Source: Varanus komodoensis
Taxonomy: Eukaryota > Chordata > Lepidosauria > Squamata > Varanidae
Direction: 5' to 3'
Length of the DNA: 64,000 nucleotides
Assembly (NCBI RefSeq): GCF_004798865.1
Contig: NW_025336347.1
Coordinates: 18,316,289-18,380,288 of the forward strand
In this document: positions 47,711 to 60,700 of the stretch, in pieces
Layout: the number at the start of each line of letters is the position of its first letter
Position numbering within the stretch: position 1 is the first letter of the stretch
The notes under the pieces: model-generated
What the model was told of the DNA's origin: nothing
The model's database searches: none
Seen by the model: only the letters and a program-made list of their open reading frames with translations
Made by a program: the position numbers and the translations under genes

Positions 47711-49599
47711 ACACATGTTGGTTTGGAATTCTTGTAGATGAATCCTTGTTGAAGTGTTTCCCTTCTTTTAAGTGGCCATAGTAATGGATAAATACAGTGA
47801 AAGCCAGACTTGTAATAGGTTTACAGTCGTTCCCAGCCCAGCTGTCCCTGTGTATCTATGCAGTTTGTGGTGTATAAATACGAAAGTAAATCTGAGTGTG
47901 CATGGGGGAACATTAAGGGTCACCCATGTCCCCTGATCCACACACAAAGCTAACCCATTGAGAACTGGAGCATCTCAATAGCCACAGGACATTGAGAGCA
48001 GAAAGAGAGGAAACAGGGTAGGGGTTGGAATAGGATATCAGATCCTGGAATGGCTCCCTGGCTAGAATCTGGAAAGGGAGAACATTCTCCTACCAGCCCC
48101 TTTCCTTTCTCCTAGGATCCACTTCTCACCTCCCTCTGACAATTCCTTATGCAACACATTTCAGCCTCAATGCTACGGCACACAAGCCGGGTTTATCTGC
48201 AAGAAGGAAAATGTAAAAACAAGTGTGCAAACTGACATAAAATGACAATCAAGTTTATCATCTATGAACCGGAAGTTCCAGGTCCAAATTTCAGTCACTG
48301 AAATAAGGGAAGAGGTATGTAAGATGCGGTCTCAGCACTCTAATTCTACAGTCCCTAAATAAGAATAGTAATATCTTTGTTCAAAGGCTTAAACAAGATT
48401 ACTATAATAGTGTGCACAAGGCTTTAAGAAGCTGGAAAATTATAAAAAACATTATTTCACTCAAATTTTGATGGATTCTTAGATTCTTTTGCCACCAAAT
48501 TAAGTTGATGCTGCCTGAAAATGACTAGCTAGTTAGCCAGCCTAGTAGCGATGCTAGATCAGACCAATGGATGGACTAGATCACGCTACATGGACTCTAG
48601 TCCATTCTCATGGTGGCAACCCAGCTCCCCACAGGCTCCTTCAACAGGGCGAGCACAAGTTTTGCCTGCCCGAGCCCCTCACAGGCTTGCTACCGCTGAT
48701 CATGGAGGTACCAGCACAGCACCAGCTCCTGTTGCAAGAGGACCTCTCTCCCAACCCACCCGTCTACCAAGCCCATTTAGGTAAATATTGCTTACCCTAG
48801 AAGATTGGCAACACCAGCTTGTGTGTCTGAATACAAATTGCCCCAACACAAGAGGTGCTTATATTCCAGTGTCATGAACACACCCCTTTTTATGGGGTGC
48901 AAGGCTAGCTTTGATCTTGTCCAGACCTGAACAGAAAACAAGAAGTTTTACCTGCATCATGAAGCGGCACACCCAGCCAAATGTCTCAGAGAGCTGGTAC
49001 CTCCCTCCATACTCCTGCCGTACATCTTGCTGATCTCCACTGATGACTTCCATAATGTGTTGTGGTGGATGGGTTAGATTCTTGCCCTAGCCTGATTTCT
49101 TCCTTATTTCTCCTAGAAGCTGCTCTGATGATGCGTTTCAAGGATAACTCCTTCCATTTCTTAATCTTGTGGGTTCCACCCTTAGGCGGCACAGAAGGAA
49201 TTTTAGATTTAGAAAGGCTGGGTGCTGCAACCAGAGGTGTGGAAGAACAGGTTGAATCAGTCACACCGCTCTGCAACTCAGTTCATGTGCCTTCCCATGT
49301 TGCAACACATCCAGCTGGTTCAGCTTCACACCCTGAGAGGCAGCTCCATCACCCAAAACTAACAGGAAATGTTTCATCCACATCCCTACGAGGAGTGGGA
49401 GTGATCACAACAGCTCAGGTGTGCACATTATTGGCTGCTATCTATTTTGTGGCATGCAGACTTTATGGTCAAGGACTGTTTTTACACGCAGCCCTAAAAG
49501 CCATGTAATATTTGCATTTTAAAAAGTACCATAAAATAAACTGTGCACAAATGATAAAAAGTAGCATTTATGAAAGTTTGTTTTGTTGTTGCTCAAACC
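47711..49599. other. Intergenic, unclassified (one CR1 fragment inside)
   Basis: Apart from the CR1 piece at 48545-48740, the 49.0-49.5 kb part has overlapping frames on both strands (148 codons on plus, 96 on minus, the latter with a basic KIKKWKELSLKRIIRAASRR stretch). No family is recognised; an old transposon is the likeliest source. Confidence 0.4.
48545..48740 (-). mobile_element. CR1 3' UTR fragment
   Basis: The plus strand starts GCTAGATCAGACCAATGGAT and continues as the inverse of the CR1 3' end (CCATTCTCATGGTGGCAACC). Strongly diverged. Confidence 0.5.
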
Positions 49600-50190
49600 A
49601 GAGCTGCATGCTTTAGCGGGTTGTGGGATGCCATGGGACACAATTTTGGCCCCAGTTCTGTTCAACCTCTATATGGAGCCATTGGGACAGGTCAGTAGAT
49701 TATAGGCAGGGTTTCATCAATATGCTGACAACACCCTATTTCTTTGTAACATGTCAGGAAAGGCCATGACATTCTGGATCAGTGTCTGGATACAACAGTG
49801 GTTCGGAGGAAAGCCAGTAAGCCAAGGCTGCATCTTGATAAAGGACCTTAGAAGTTGCTGCCTTCCAGGTCCATGAAATGGCTTGTTTACCCGTTCTGGA
49901 TGGAGCTGCACACCCTCTGAAGAACAGGTCCAAAGTTTGTGGATATTCCTGGATCCATCTTTGTCACTGGATCTTTGTCAGGTGATCAACAACTTGGGAG
50001 CACCAGCTGCCAACATCGGTTAGTGTCAATTGCAGCCATTCCAGAGCAGCAAAGCCTCGAAAGAGGTTCATACACTAGTAACCTCAAACTGGATTACATT
50101 AAGGTGTCCTGTGGGGCAGTGCCCTTTGGCCAAGTGCAGAAGGCAATAGCTGGTGTATTTGGCGGGGCAGGGGCTATACAAGCTGCCCAT
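49600..50190 (+). mobile_element. L2-type LINE remnant
   Basis: Translated pieces match the squamate L2 pattern: LAPVLFNLYMEPLG, then a QYADNTL stretch, later LDYIKVSCGAVPFGQVQKAI. Frames are broken in several places. An old copy. Confidence 0.6.
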
Positions 50191-50457
50191 TAACCATCAA
50201 GCCAGGCAGGTTTTGTTGCTGACAAAACTCAAGGCCAGGAGATCTAGACAACTGCCAGTGTATCCCCAGAGTTTCTGCTAGCAGAACCAGCCGTAATGTG
50301 GCTCAAGGCAACAGTATGCAGCCAGTTCTTAATGCCTTTGGAAAGCATGCATGCTTCACCAGTTTACCCTGGCTAACAAATGGAAACTGGCATTATCTGT
50401 TAAGTTATATGACAGATGTATTTCACTAGTGGTTGTATATAAACTAGAAGTCTATGT

Positions 50458-50625
50458 AGGTTCTAGTCCCCACACAGCCCTGAAACTCACTGGGTGACTT
50501 AGGGCCAGTCACTGATTCTCAGCCTAATCTACCCCATAAGGTTGTTGTGAGGATGTAATGGAGTGAATCATTTAAGCCACCTGGGCTTCCTGCAGAAAAA
50601 AGAGGGACTATAAATGGAATAAACA
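50458..50625 (+). mobile_element. Sauria-type SINE, 5'-truncated
   Basis: Begins at the B box (GGTTCTAGTCCCCACACAGC), then GGGTGACTTAGGGCCAGTCA and a TTTAAGCCACCTGGGCTTCC tail. It lies just beyond the distal PIM poly(A) signal. Confidence 0.8.
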
Positions 50626-50734
50626 CATTTGTGACTGTATTAAAATATATTCTGTGTAGATATACAAATACTGCAAATTATACAAATTTTAATAATGCAA
50701 CTACAGATGAGGAGTCATTTTCTTCTTATAAAAA

Positions 50735-50740
50735 TTTATT
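50735..50740 (-). terminator. Distal PIM poly(A) signal AATAAA
   Basis: Canonical hexamer at the far end of the repeat-poor stretch, about 2.3 kb past the stop codon and just before a SINE fragment. It is a candidate end of the long mRNA form. Confidence 0.45.
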
Positions 50741-52248
50741 TAATCCCAGAACGGTCTTCGTAGATACTGGAGTCCAAAAATGGACGAGGCACTGCATTAT
50801 GTGGATGCACAGATGTGCATGGGAGGCAGTAACAAAGCAAAACACACACACAAATTCACAAGTACAAAATCAAACCCTGAACTGGCATATAAATACTCTG
50901 TAGCTACATTGTCAGAGGCAGTAGACTCGGAAATGAAAACTGGCACTTCCCTATGTTGGGTGCGTGTCCTTGCTGCCCACCCAACCCTCTCCTGGCAAGC
51001 ACTCTGCCCCAGCTGCCACTTGTGGGAATATGTCTTAATGAGGACAGGCAATACCAGAAAGCTGATGTTAAGCAGACGGGGATTTTAAGACTGCTCAACC
51101 CACCAGGCTCTCCGCTTGGTGCGGGCGTCAGGACCCACAAATGCACCCACCGGGTGACCCTTGGGGAATGCATGCTTTACCCAGTAGCATCAGGGAGAGC
51201 CGGATTTCTGATGAGGCGCTCTTCCCGATGCCACTCTTGAGCCTCAGAAAATGGCTCAGGAAGTTGTCTTATTTCCAAGTCCCTCTGGAGCCAGGCAGAG
51301 CCGAGATAGCACTCCCCTTTCCAGCTCAAGTACTGGGTGTTCTCCCCACTGGCTTTTTAACAGAGTGCAACATCAAGCAAGACTCTCCTACTCCAGGGTA
51401 GGCAGCCTTGTGGCCGGTAAACAGGCTGGCCAAAAGCTGTGGACTCCTGCATAGGTGGCCTAACTTAAAGCCTGCCTGAACAGTGGCTCTGCACTGCATT
51501 TCACCACTGTTGAAAGTAACTGTCCATGGAGCTACCAGGAAGTTGTGGGGCTTCTCCTCCTCTAAATGGCAGAAAGGAGCACTGCGACAGAAGAAGCAGG
51601 CCTGAGCAACAGATGTGCTGACCTCCCCACCCAGCTTGGAAGGCCCCAAGAATCTTTAGAAGTACAACCCAAAGTACCCTAACCCCCTTTCTAGGGCAGA
51701 TTCACAAATCTGAAAAGGCTGTTACTGCCCTGCAAAGCTCAGTTTTCCATTAAAAGAGCAGGACTGGCCCGCCGCTCTCACATGACTCAAGGGCTCCAGG
51801 CCATGGGCTCCTATCGTCCTATGAACTTCTAAAGCACACACAAAAGAAGTTGGGTGGTGCTGGAAGACTATCAGGAGATGAAAGAAACTCCTATATTCAG
51901 CTTCAAAGAAAAAAAAATATATCTGCATCGCAAAGCCTGCACTAACTAAACATGACCTGCGCTTCCAAAACTGATTTGCAGTCAAAGGGGTGGAGGGGAC
52001 AATCTGGAACATTCACAAGTGGTGGCTGAATTCAGCTTCAAGCTCTCCCAGGATGAGGAGCAAGGAACAGGGGCAGGGCTTCCAGAGACAGTTCAAAAGC
52101 AGAAACGGGGGATTCTTCAAACTGTTGCTAGCCATAAAATCAGACTATTAAAGTAGCACTTAATAAACTTCCAGAAGCTTTTGAGTGCATCCAGCCCTAG
52201 CTGTAGCTTACAAGCAACTGAGGTTCTGAAGCTTGGAGCCGAGGACTT

Positions 52249-52254
52249 TTTATT
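52249..52254 (-). terminator. Proximal PIM poly(A) signal AATAAA
   Basis: Canonical hexamer about 810 bases past the PIM stop codon. It is a candidate for a shorter mRNA form that still includes the AU-rich element. Confidence 0.4.
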
Positions 52255-52589
52255 TTCAAGAAGTTCAATCAAATAAGATCTTGTACTTATAGATTGACTT
52301 TCCCATTGTGTGCGCACTTTTTCATGAGCTTGGGCCCTCAACCTAAAAAGCAGAACGAGAGGGGGAAAGAGAGAGAGAGAAAGCAGATCAGGCACTGGAA
52401 ACTGGGTTCAAACTTGGAATGGCTGGACAGGAATGGAAACTTGGGGTGAGGAGGTGAGATGTTATGGTATCCATATTACTTCCTGGCTGGACTGAAGAGA
52501 ACATTTCTACATCCAAAAGTGTGGCAGCAGATAGACTCTTGGTATTAACAGAGGAGGGAATGGCACAGGCTCCCAAAGGAACGTCACGC

Positions 52590-52600
52590 TAAATAAATAA
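52590..52600 (-). promoter_or_regulatory. AU-rich element in PIM 3' UTR
   Basis: On the minus strand this reads TTATTTATTTA: two overlapping ATTTA pentamers within a TTATTTATT nonamer, the classical mRNA-destabilising element, about 460 bases past the stop codon. Control of PIM mRNA stability through such elements is established for the family. Confidence 0.55.
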
Positions 52601-53061
52601 GAACGAATGCGGCCCATGCAGAGACATTGCCAGAGCCGTGGTGCATTAAAAGGTTCGTCCAGTCCCGCTACCTCCCGTGGAGGAGGTCCTGTGGAGGGTC
52701 AATGCCGATCAAGGTGCGCACAGCAGCAAGCCTGCACAGAAGCCTTTCGACACTGCTTGCCTGGCGCCAGTCTTCTGCCCCTTATGCCTGGGGCAGCCAG
52801 AGTCTTTGTGTAAACAGAACAGTGCCCATTGGTCTCGACTGTTGCGTGTAGGGGCCACGTGTCAGCCCCATTGTCTAACTGGGTGGACAGGGCGACTGCC
52901 ACACATCACCCCAGTGATAACATCTCTGCCAGGGCAGCCGCTCAGCGAATCAGCAGGAATAAGTGGTAGGGTTACACCAGCCTGTTCTCATGGGAGAAAC
53001 CAAGATGCAACTGTCCCCTCCATGACAGGGCATCTCCAGCACTGTCCGGTGGCCGCTACAG

Positions 53062-54740
53062 TCACAGGCTGGTGCTGGCTTTAGGGACTGTGGGCTGCTG
53101 CACTTTACGGCCACTCTGCTCCAGGAAAGCCAGAAGCCAGGGGTGGGCCAGGATCTGCTCCAAGGAAGGTCGCTTCTCCGGGGCCAGCGAAAGGCACCAC
53201 TCGATCAAGTGACGGCAGTCTGTCAAGGAAGGAGGCAGCCGTTAGTGCTGTGCCAGCTAGCAGATCAAGTGCCTTCTCTTCTTTAAAGCGCAGAGAAGCA
53301 GGCCACAACTATCCCTATTTCAGAGACAGGGAACTGAGGTTGGAGGATAATTACCTTGCCCAAGGTGACTCAGGACTGTGTTATATTAGAGCCAGTCTGT
53401 GAGTTAATGCTCAACCCAGTTGAAAAAAATCAAGGAGAGTCATTCACACCGAGAACAATTCATCTACTTAAGAGGGAGGCTGGCCCATCGAAAGGGCAAC
53501 AGACTGTCACTAACTCTTCTTAAGTCCCAATCACTGTGACATCCCAGGGCTAACTGACAAATTAGAAGTAGGTCAATCACTGAGTCTGGATGACATACAC
53601 AAAACTCCTTAAAGGATTAAGCAATGCGTACTGCGTATCTCCTAGCAATATGCAGTTTGCCATGTAAACATATTTAACAGAACACTGAAATTTTAAAAAG
53701 AAAGCCAGGAAATTAAAGATTGGAGAATTCACGCAGAGTACTGCCATCTATGGCAATAAGTAATATTGCTTGGGAAATGGGCCTACATAAAATAAGGACA
53801 CAACCTGTCTGGCTAGGTGAACTGGATGTGTTTATCCTGGTGTTTTATCTCCCTGTTGGTTATATTATTTTGCCATATGTAAAACTGCACACGCTTTTGT
53901 AATACCAATAGTAGAACTTCTTCCTAGTCATAATTTTCTTAGAAAAATGTTAAAACTTCATTATTTGAAACTGTGATTACCCATCCATCTAATAACTAAA
54001 CCCCTCCATTCTGCAAACATCACCACCTAATGCAGATACTGGAGACCTGAAGAGTTTTAAAGACAGGCACGGTGGAGGCATCTGAGGGCAGGGGGAATAT
54101 TTCCACCTGGTGGCAACAGAGAAGGATGGGGACACACTACTCTGCCCTTCTTCCCTTAACCACATGGATTGTGTTAGCAGTCAGCAGTGTGCATGCGGCA
54201 ATATTCGTCAGTCATGCTGGGGGCCGCAATGCCAGCCTTCTGCGTCCTGGTGCCCTTCAATTCCTGCTGAAGGGAGTTGAAGACCAACAAATCTGGAGCG
54301 CACCGGAAAGCTGCTGTATACAGAGGGGCCAGAAAATCTTGCCCAGATATTCCTCTTGCGGTTACACCTCTAGAAAATATCACATAGAGAAGGAACTTGG
54401 AGAGGTGTGTGAAAGCACTGAGGCACCGGGACTGGAGTCTGAATCTCCCCAGTCTCTGGCACATGTTCCACAGCCTAACCTTGCCTGCCTGTGGCCAACA
54501 GCTGAACTTTTACCTGAGGATACTGTGCAGTGGTAGTGGAGCTTCCCAAGGAGGATCTCCTCATCGCTTTCAAAAGGGATGTCCCCACACACCATATCAT
54601 AGAGCAGCACTCCCAGTGACCACACCGTGGCCGGCAAGCCATGGTAGCAGTGATATTTTATCCATTCAGGGGGGCTGTACACCCGCGTGCCTGCAGGGAC
54701 AGAAAAGAAAAGGTGAGGCCAAGCCTGGAGTCTCCACGGG

Positions 54741-54793
<53 letters not shown>

Positions 54794-57700
54794 AAGTTTT
54801 CCCTATACCATCCTCATTACCAAAAGTCTCAGAATGGTCTTACAATAAAACAAAGTAAAACAGTAAACTAAACGGCTACAGCCAAAGTCTTCACTGTCCT
54901 TGTGAGGCAAAGGGTGGTCCTACCCAGACAGCAAAAGTTAGACAGAACAGTATATTCAGACGGTTAGTAGATGCAAGGGATGGCCACAGGTATATCAGTT
55001 TTCCCCAGCCACAAAATGAGATTCTATCTGCATGCCTACTGCAATCTTCAGTGAACATCATTAAGGCTCCTCTATGCAAAAGGAAAAATTCCCTCTCAAG
55101 TAATCATGTTGATCAAACAGAATTCACCATGTGAGCCTTCATCTACAGTCTAAGTCACATCCAACGTCAGTCCTGCAGAGCAGACCCGCAGCAATGAAAG
55201 GAACTAGCTATATTCTAATATTGATTACAATGCTGAAGTTGCCCAGTCCAGGCCAGTGACTTAGGATACATACACCAAAGTGCACTCCAATCCCATCTCC
55301 TCATTCTGTGTATACACAGCTCAACCAACAGTTACCAATGACCAACTGGAATTTCTCCTCCACACACATATTGACAATATTTGTAAGCTTGGAGGATGAA
55401 AAGGGGCAACTGCTCCACATTACTGCGGTCAAGCACGTCAAAGCAGGAATGGAGCTGCTGTCAGAAGACTTATCTAGCAATCTGATCTTGTTTAGATGAC
55501 AAGAAATGACAGTTCTTAACTGAAAAGAAACAGGTCAGTGTAAGAAAAAGAAGACTGCTTAGGCCTTCAAACTACTTTCAAAGGAGGAGATCCAATGAAC
55601 AGCATAAAGGCTCTTTCATCAACTTGTGGGTTAGTCAAATTCGTATAGTGGAGACACAAAATTGGGCTCACACAACAAACCTCTCCATGTGTTCAATTAA
55701 CATGCATAAGGCCTCTCAGGAGCACCTGAAGTAACCCCACACCTTCCCTTATCCCTACTAGCTACCATCTATAAGATGTTCAAAGAAAGAGCTCTCTGCA
55801 CATATCACTATACTCAGGGTGGAAGTTTGCGTCTAGGAGCTCTCCTTGTGCACATACACAGAATTCTTCTCCACTGGAATCTGCCGGATGCTCCTCAGAG
55901 GAGGTGATGCACAGTGTCAAAGGTCCCCAACACAGCCCTGAAAGCCCTTCAGCCCATTCCTTGAATGGGCAGAGAGCTTCCTGTGAACTTTCCAACAGGG
56001 ACTCATTTTAGCTGCAGCCTGGGCTTTGCACTCCTGGCAGGCCCAGAAAAGGCCTATATAGAAGGCTTCACACCCGTCCGAATCAGCCTTGTCTACTTCC
56101 ATAAGGAAGCTGCCTTGCAACCTGAAGGCCTTGACAGCAGAATCATTTCTCTGTTTGGGGTGGTTAGTGCATTTTAAGCCAAGCTTGTGACGGTTGTCTT
56201 GCATTAGGGTCCTGCTTTCCTCAGATGAGCCACAGCTCAGTGGCGGAGTGCCTGTTTTACATACAGAAGCCCCCAGGTTCAATCCTTGGTTTCTCCTGGA
56301 AACAGAGAAAAAAAACTTCTGCCTGAAACTCACAAAGAGCCATTGCCAGCCAGTGCCAACAGCACTGGACTACATGGGCCAATGGTCTGACTCAATACAT
56401 GCGAGCTTGCTTCGTTCAGAGACTGTGGCTGTGTTTTCTTCCCATATCCTGCTCACTTCCAGGGGAAAGCTGCCTAGACCAAGTCAGGTCCCCTTAGTCA
56501 CTCTACCGCAGTTTTGTCTGCACTGATGAGCAGCACCTCCCCTGGGTTTTAGCCCAGGGTCTTTCCTGAAGTCACACTGAGAGTTGTTCCCTCCCTCTCC
56601 ATCACACACAGCATGCTCACCATCAAAATCTGTGTATGGAGAATCCCGAAGCAATGCACCTGAGCCAAAGTCTATGAGCTTAAGGTCACCTTGCAGGAGA
56701 TCTACCAAGATGTTTTCATCCTTTATGTCCCGGTGCAAGACACCGCACAAGTGGCAATGGCGCACTGCCTCTACCACCTGCCGGAAGTAACTGGCAGCCA
56801 AGCTCTCCGGGAGCGGACCCCGGTCTGTGATGACATCGAACAGGTCCTGAGACACAAGGGGGCGCTCCATAACGATGAAGTACGAGTCGGGCTGCTCAAA
56901 CCAATCCAGGAGGTGGACGACACCTCGACAACCTGGGGAGGACACCTTCTTCAGCAAAACGACTTCCAAAGGAACAAGGGTACCATTCTGGAGACAAAAC
57001 AGAGCTAGGTTGGTTCGGTGCTTGGCACTGCCTGCAGCCCAAGCAGTAGAGGAGTCATTGCAATAGTCGAAGGGAAGGATCATCTGCAGAACTCACCAAG
57101 TGCTGGAATTGCAAGACACGCTCCTTGGAAACATATTTAATGGCCACCTGAAAAGATAATACAAGTATAACGTCAAGAAGCAACATGCACTACCACAGTC
57201 ATCAACCCTTTTAGACCTGAAGCTAGCTTTGTAGCAACGCTGTAGTCAGACCTGACCCAGCAGGTGAAGTTCAGTGGGAACTCCAAGCCCAAGTCCCTTT
57301 GTGGTGTAGTGGTAAATTGTGGAATGCATCACCATCACCACCACCACCATCAAATTTCATTTATATCCCACCTTTCTTCTTCTCACAAAAGATCCATGGT
57401 GCCTTACAAAGTTATTTCTATTTTTATCTTCATCCATCCTGTGAGGTAGGATAGGCTGAGAGGCAGCAACTGGCCCAAAGTCACTGAGTGGTTTCCTGAA
57501 TGGAGCGTTGAACCCAGATGCCTGGAGTCCCACTCCAACACTCTGAACCCTACGGCCATGTCCCCAAGGATACTCCAAAAATGATGCACCTATGTCGATC
57601 CAGATAAACAAATCAATACTAGCAGTTTTCATCTCCAGCAGGAGCCACTGTTTTGCAAAATTAATGGGTCTGAATTGCCCATTCAAGATCAGGCCACCAC

Positions 57701-60700
57701 AAACACTATTCACCAAAACAGAGGAATTTATTTTACCCAGCTACTGTGCTATTGTAGAGGAAACTGAAGTTGGTGGTGGGGGAGAAGAGAATGGTGTTAG
57801 CATCCCTGCTACGAACGAGCCCTGAAAGCCCTGGCACCACTGCATTTTTTGTCTATCTAAATGGGGGAAGAAGAGAAGTTGGCTTCTGCAAACAACCAAA
57901 CTCTTCCAAAGCTTGATAAAGCTTTGTCTTTAAGAAATATGTCAAAAGAATATTGAAAGGATAGTCATTTAGTATCAGAGAACGGTTCATCTAATTCAAT
58001 GTTGTAGATTTTTTAAATATAGAACCAGCAAAAGCTGATTGTTTTCAAAAAGGCAAAAAGATATTATGTGAACTGTATTGAATACACTCAATAATGTTAG
58101 GAGTGCCCTGTGGTATGTTCTGATCTAATTTTTCCCATGGATTATGGGAGTTCTTTATCAAGTCTTATCGAATACCCAGTTAAAAGAGCATTAGTTCTCC
58201 TGATATCTGAGCAGATGCCATCTTGGGTTTGACATGACTTTCACTGAAATATTCCTTACAATTTAAGATCCTGCAAAAAGAGGGTTACTGGCGATTTATT
58301 ATTACAAAAGGAATGTCTCCTCACTGGAAAAATCTACTTAACCCAGCCCCCAAGAAAAACAAAAGTTTAAATTTTCTCTTATCCGCTTGAGAGAAAAATG
58401 TTTTAACTAGTGGCTTCTTTTGGATTTACAGCTGCAAAAATGCACCAAAAATGATTCAATGTGCATGAAGTTGGTTGATAAATATATTTTTTTTAAAGAC
58501 AACTGACAGTCCCTAATCTAGAACTCTTAACGGGGCATGTTCTGCCCTTTGAAAAAGGAGTCAGTTTAAAGACCGTACAAACGGAATTTGACTCTTTTGA
58601 AAAGAAAGCCATCAGAACCTGTTACAGAGCTCACCTTAAAATTTCTGACATATTCAAAGGATGTGCTATCAAAGCAGTGTTCTATCCTCCACAACGACAG
58701 CCAACATGGATGCTCAACTCTGCAGTGTCCGCACAGGACAAATCTGTGGGCGAGATGGGCTGCTACACCTCCTCATCCTCTGCTTTCGCAATTTAAAGTT
58801 TTGTCCACAATGGGCGTAGTAATTTAAGCATCTGCCAGCCATTAGCAACAAATGAACATGCATCATTTTGTAACCAACTATTTCTACTCAAATACAAAAA
58901 TGGAACATGAAAGACAAGCCACAGCATAAAAAAGGGTGGAGAGCAACCGCATCCTATAAATATATTATACAGCAACTTAACATGCCCAATGTAGACACTA
59001 TATACACTATTAAAAAAGTTTGATCCTCATCAAAGAGTGAATTCTGCTAGGTGTATTTTTCTAACTAAGAGAAGCCAGCACGTATTTCTCAAGAACAGGT
59101 CTTGCCTGACTAATCTGATCTCTCTCTCTTTTTTAATAAGGTAGGCTTCTTTGTGGACTGTGGGAATGCTGTACACTTAATACATCTTGATTTCAGCAAA
59201 GCTTTTGACAAAGTATCCTGTGACATTCTGATCAGAAAATTGGCTAAAAGTGCTCCAGATGGAACAACTATTAGGTAGCTCTTCAATTGGCTACAGATTG
59301 AGAAGAGGGAACAGTGCTCCTCAACATTTTTATTAAGGACTTGGACAAAGTAGTAGAAGGAATGCTTATCAGATTTGCAGAAGACACAAAACTGGGTGGA
59401 ATAGGTAATACCCTGGAAGACAGAAACAACATTCAAAGTGATCTTGATAGGCTGGAGCACTGGACTGAAAGCAATTGAATGAAATTCAGTATGAAAAGTT
59501 CTGCACCTAGGAAGAGGAAACCAAAGGCATAATTAGAATGTGGGAGATACCTGGCTCAATACTGCCAGTAAGAGAAAAGGCATTTGATAATGTGTCTTGG
59601 TCCTTTCTGTAAACAAAGATTTATGAACTGGATACAAACAATTCATACAAAGCAACACAAAAAGACTTAAATAAATGGAGTACTAACCAATAGTTTTCCG
59701 ATGGAAAAAAACCACATCAAGGATGCTCATTATCACCACTTTTATTTATCTTTATTTTGGAAGTTTTAGGTAAAAAAGACCCAAAAATAAAAGGCCTGAA
59801 TGTAAATGGAGAATATAAAATGAAAAATTATGTCAATGATATAGTGTTGATGATCTTAAATCCATACAGTATATAATAGATTGAAAAATTTGGATATTTC
59901 TCTGGCTATAAAATCAGTAAGAAGAAAACAAAAATATTAAAATTAGATTATAAATCCTAATTAAAGATTAGTGAAATTGAAAACAGATTTGGAAGGAGTA
60001 CATAATTATCTGTGGAGTAAGGAACCAATCAAAAAAGCTTTAACATAAAACATTTGCCATGCACTTAGAGATGGTTTAATAAGAACTTAGTATTCTATAA
60101 GAAGGAGAATTAAACCTCCAATTTCTCCTCTGATGTCTCTAATAGATGCATATTATGAGAAGCATGTAAGGAAAGCCAATGACGCTTTATAATATATGGA
60201 AATATGATCAATCAACCAGGAGAAATCAAGCCTTGGCAAAAACTAAAAGCTGAAGGAAAAGATAGAATGGCTTCTTTACTATGAATTGAATTCAAGATTG
60301 AAAAGGGAAATTCATAAAGGAAAAGGTAGCATACGAGACCTGGCATAATTTAAAAATTTGATTACACAGCAAAAAGATCACCTATTGGGATGAATTTATA
60401 AGCAATTTATAAGCAATATAGCACTGAAACGGAACAAATTAAAATATATAAGTTGGAGGCAAATTTTGAGAAACATATTTTGGCCAATGGGAGACTTTGT
60501 GGATGATTTAATATTCACAGCTAGTCATTCACTAAGATAACATTGGCACAAGATGTTTTTTCATTGGTATATTACACCAAAAGTCATTGAGAAAATGGAT
60601 AAGAATTATGATGGAAAGTGCCAGAAATGTAAGGAAATGCATGGACTTTTACCCTATTTGGTGGACATGTAAGAAAGTTTAAATTTTTGAAAGAAATACA

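Larger units (their letters stand above)
50720..53061 (-). other. Probable 3' UTR of the PIM-family gene
   Basis: About 2.3 kb follows the PIM stop codon with almost no recognisable repeats, in contrast to the rest of the window. It contains an AU-rich element and two AATAAA signals. PIM mRNAs are known for long, unstable 3' UTRs. The extent is inferred from the distal poly(A) signal. Confidence 0.5.

Noticed and set aside
49062-49508. 148-codon plus-strand frame
   Set aside because: No known family. An overlapping basic minus-strand frame and the setting beside LINE remnants suggest decayed transposon sequence.
54741-54793. CRISPR-like array
   Set aside because: A simple tetranucleotide repeat without spacers, in an animal genome.
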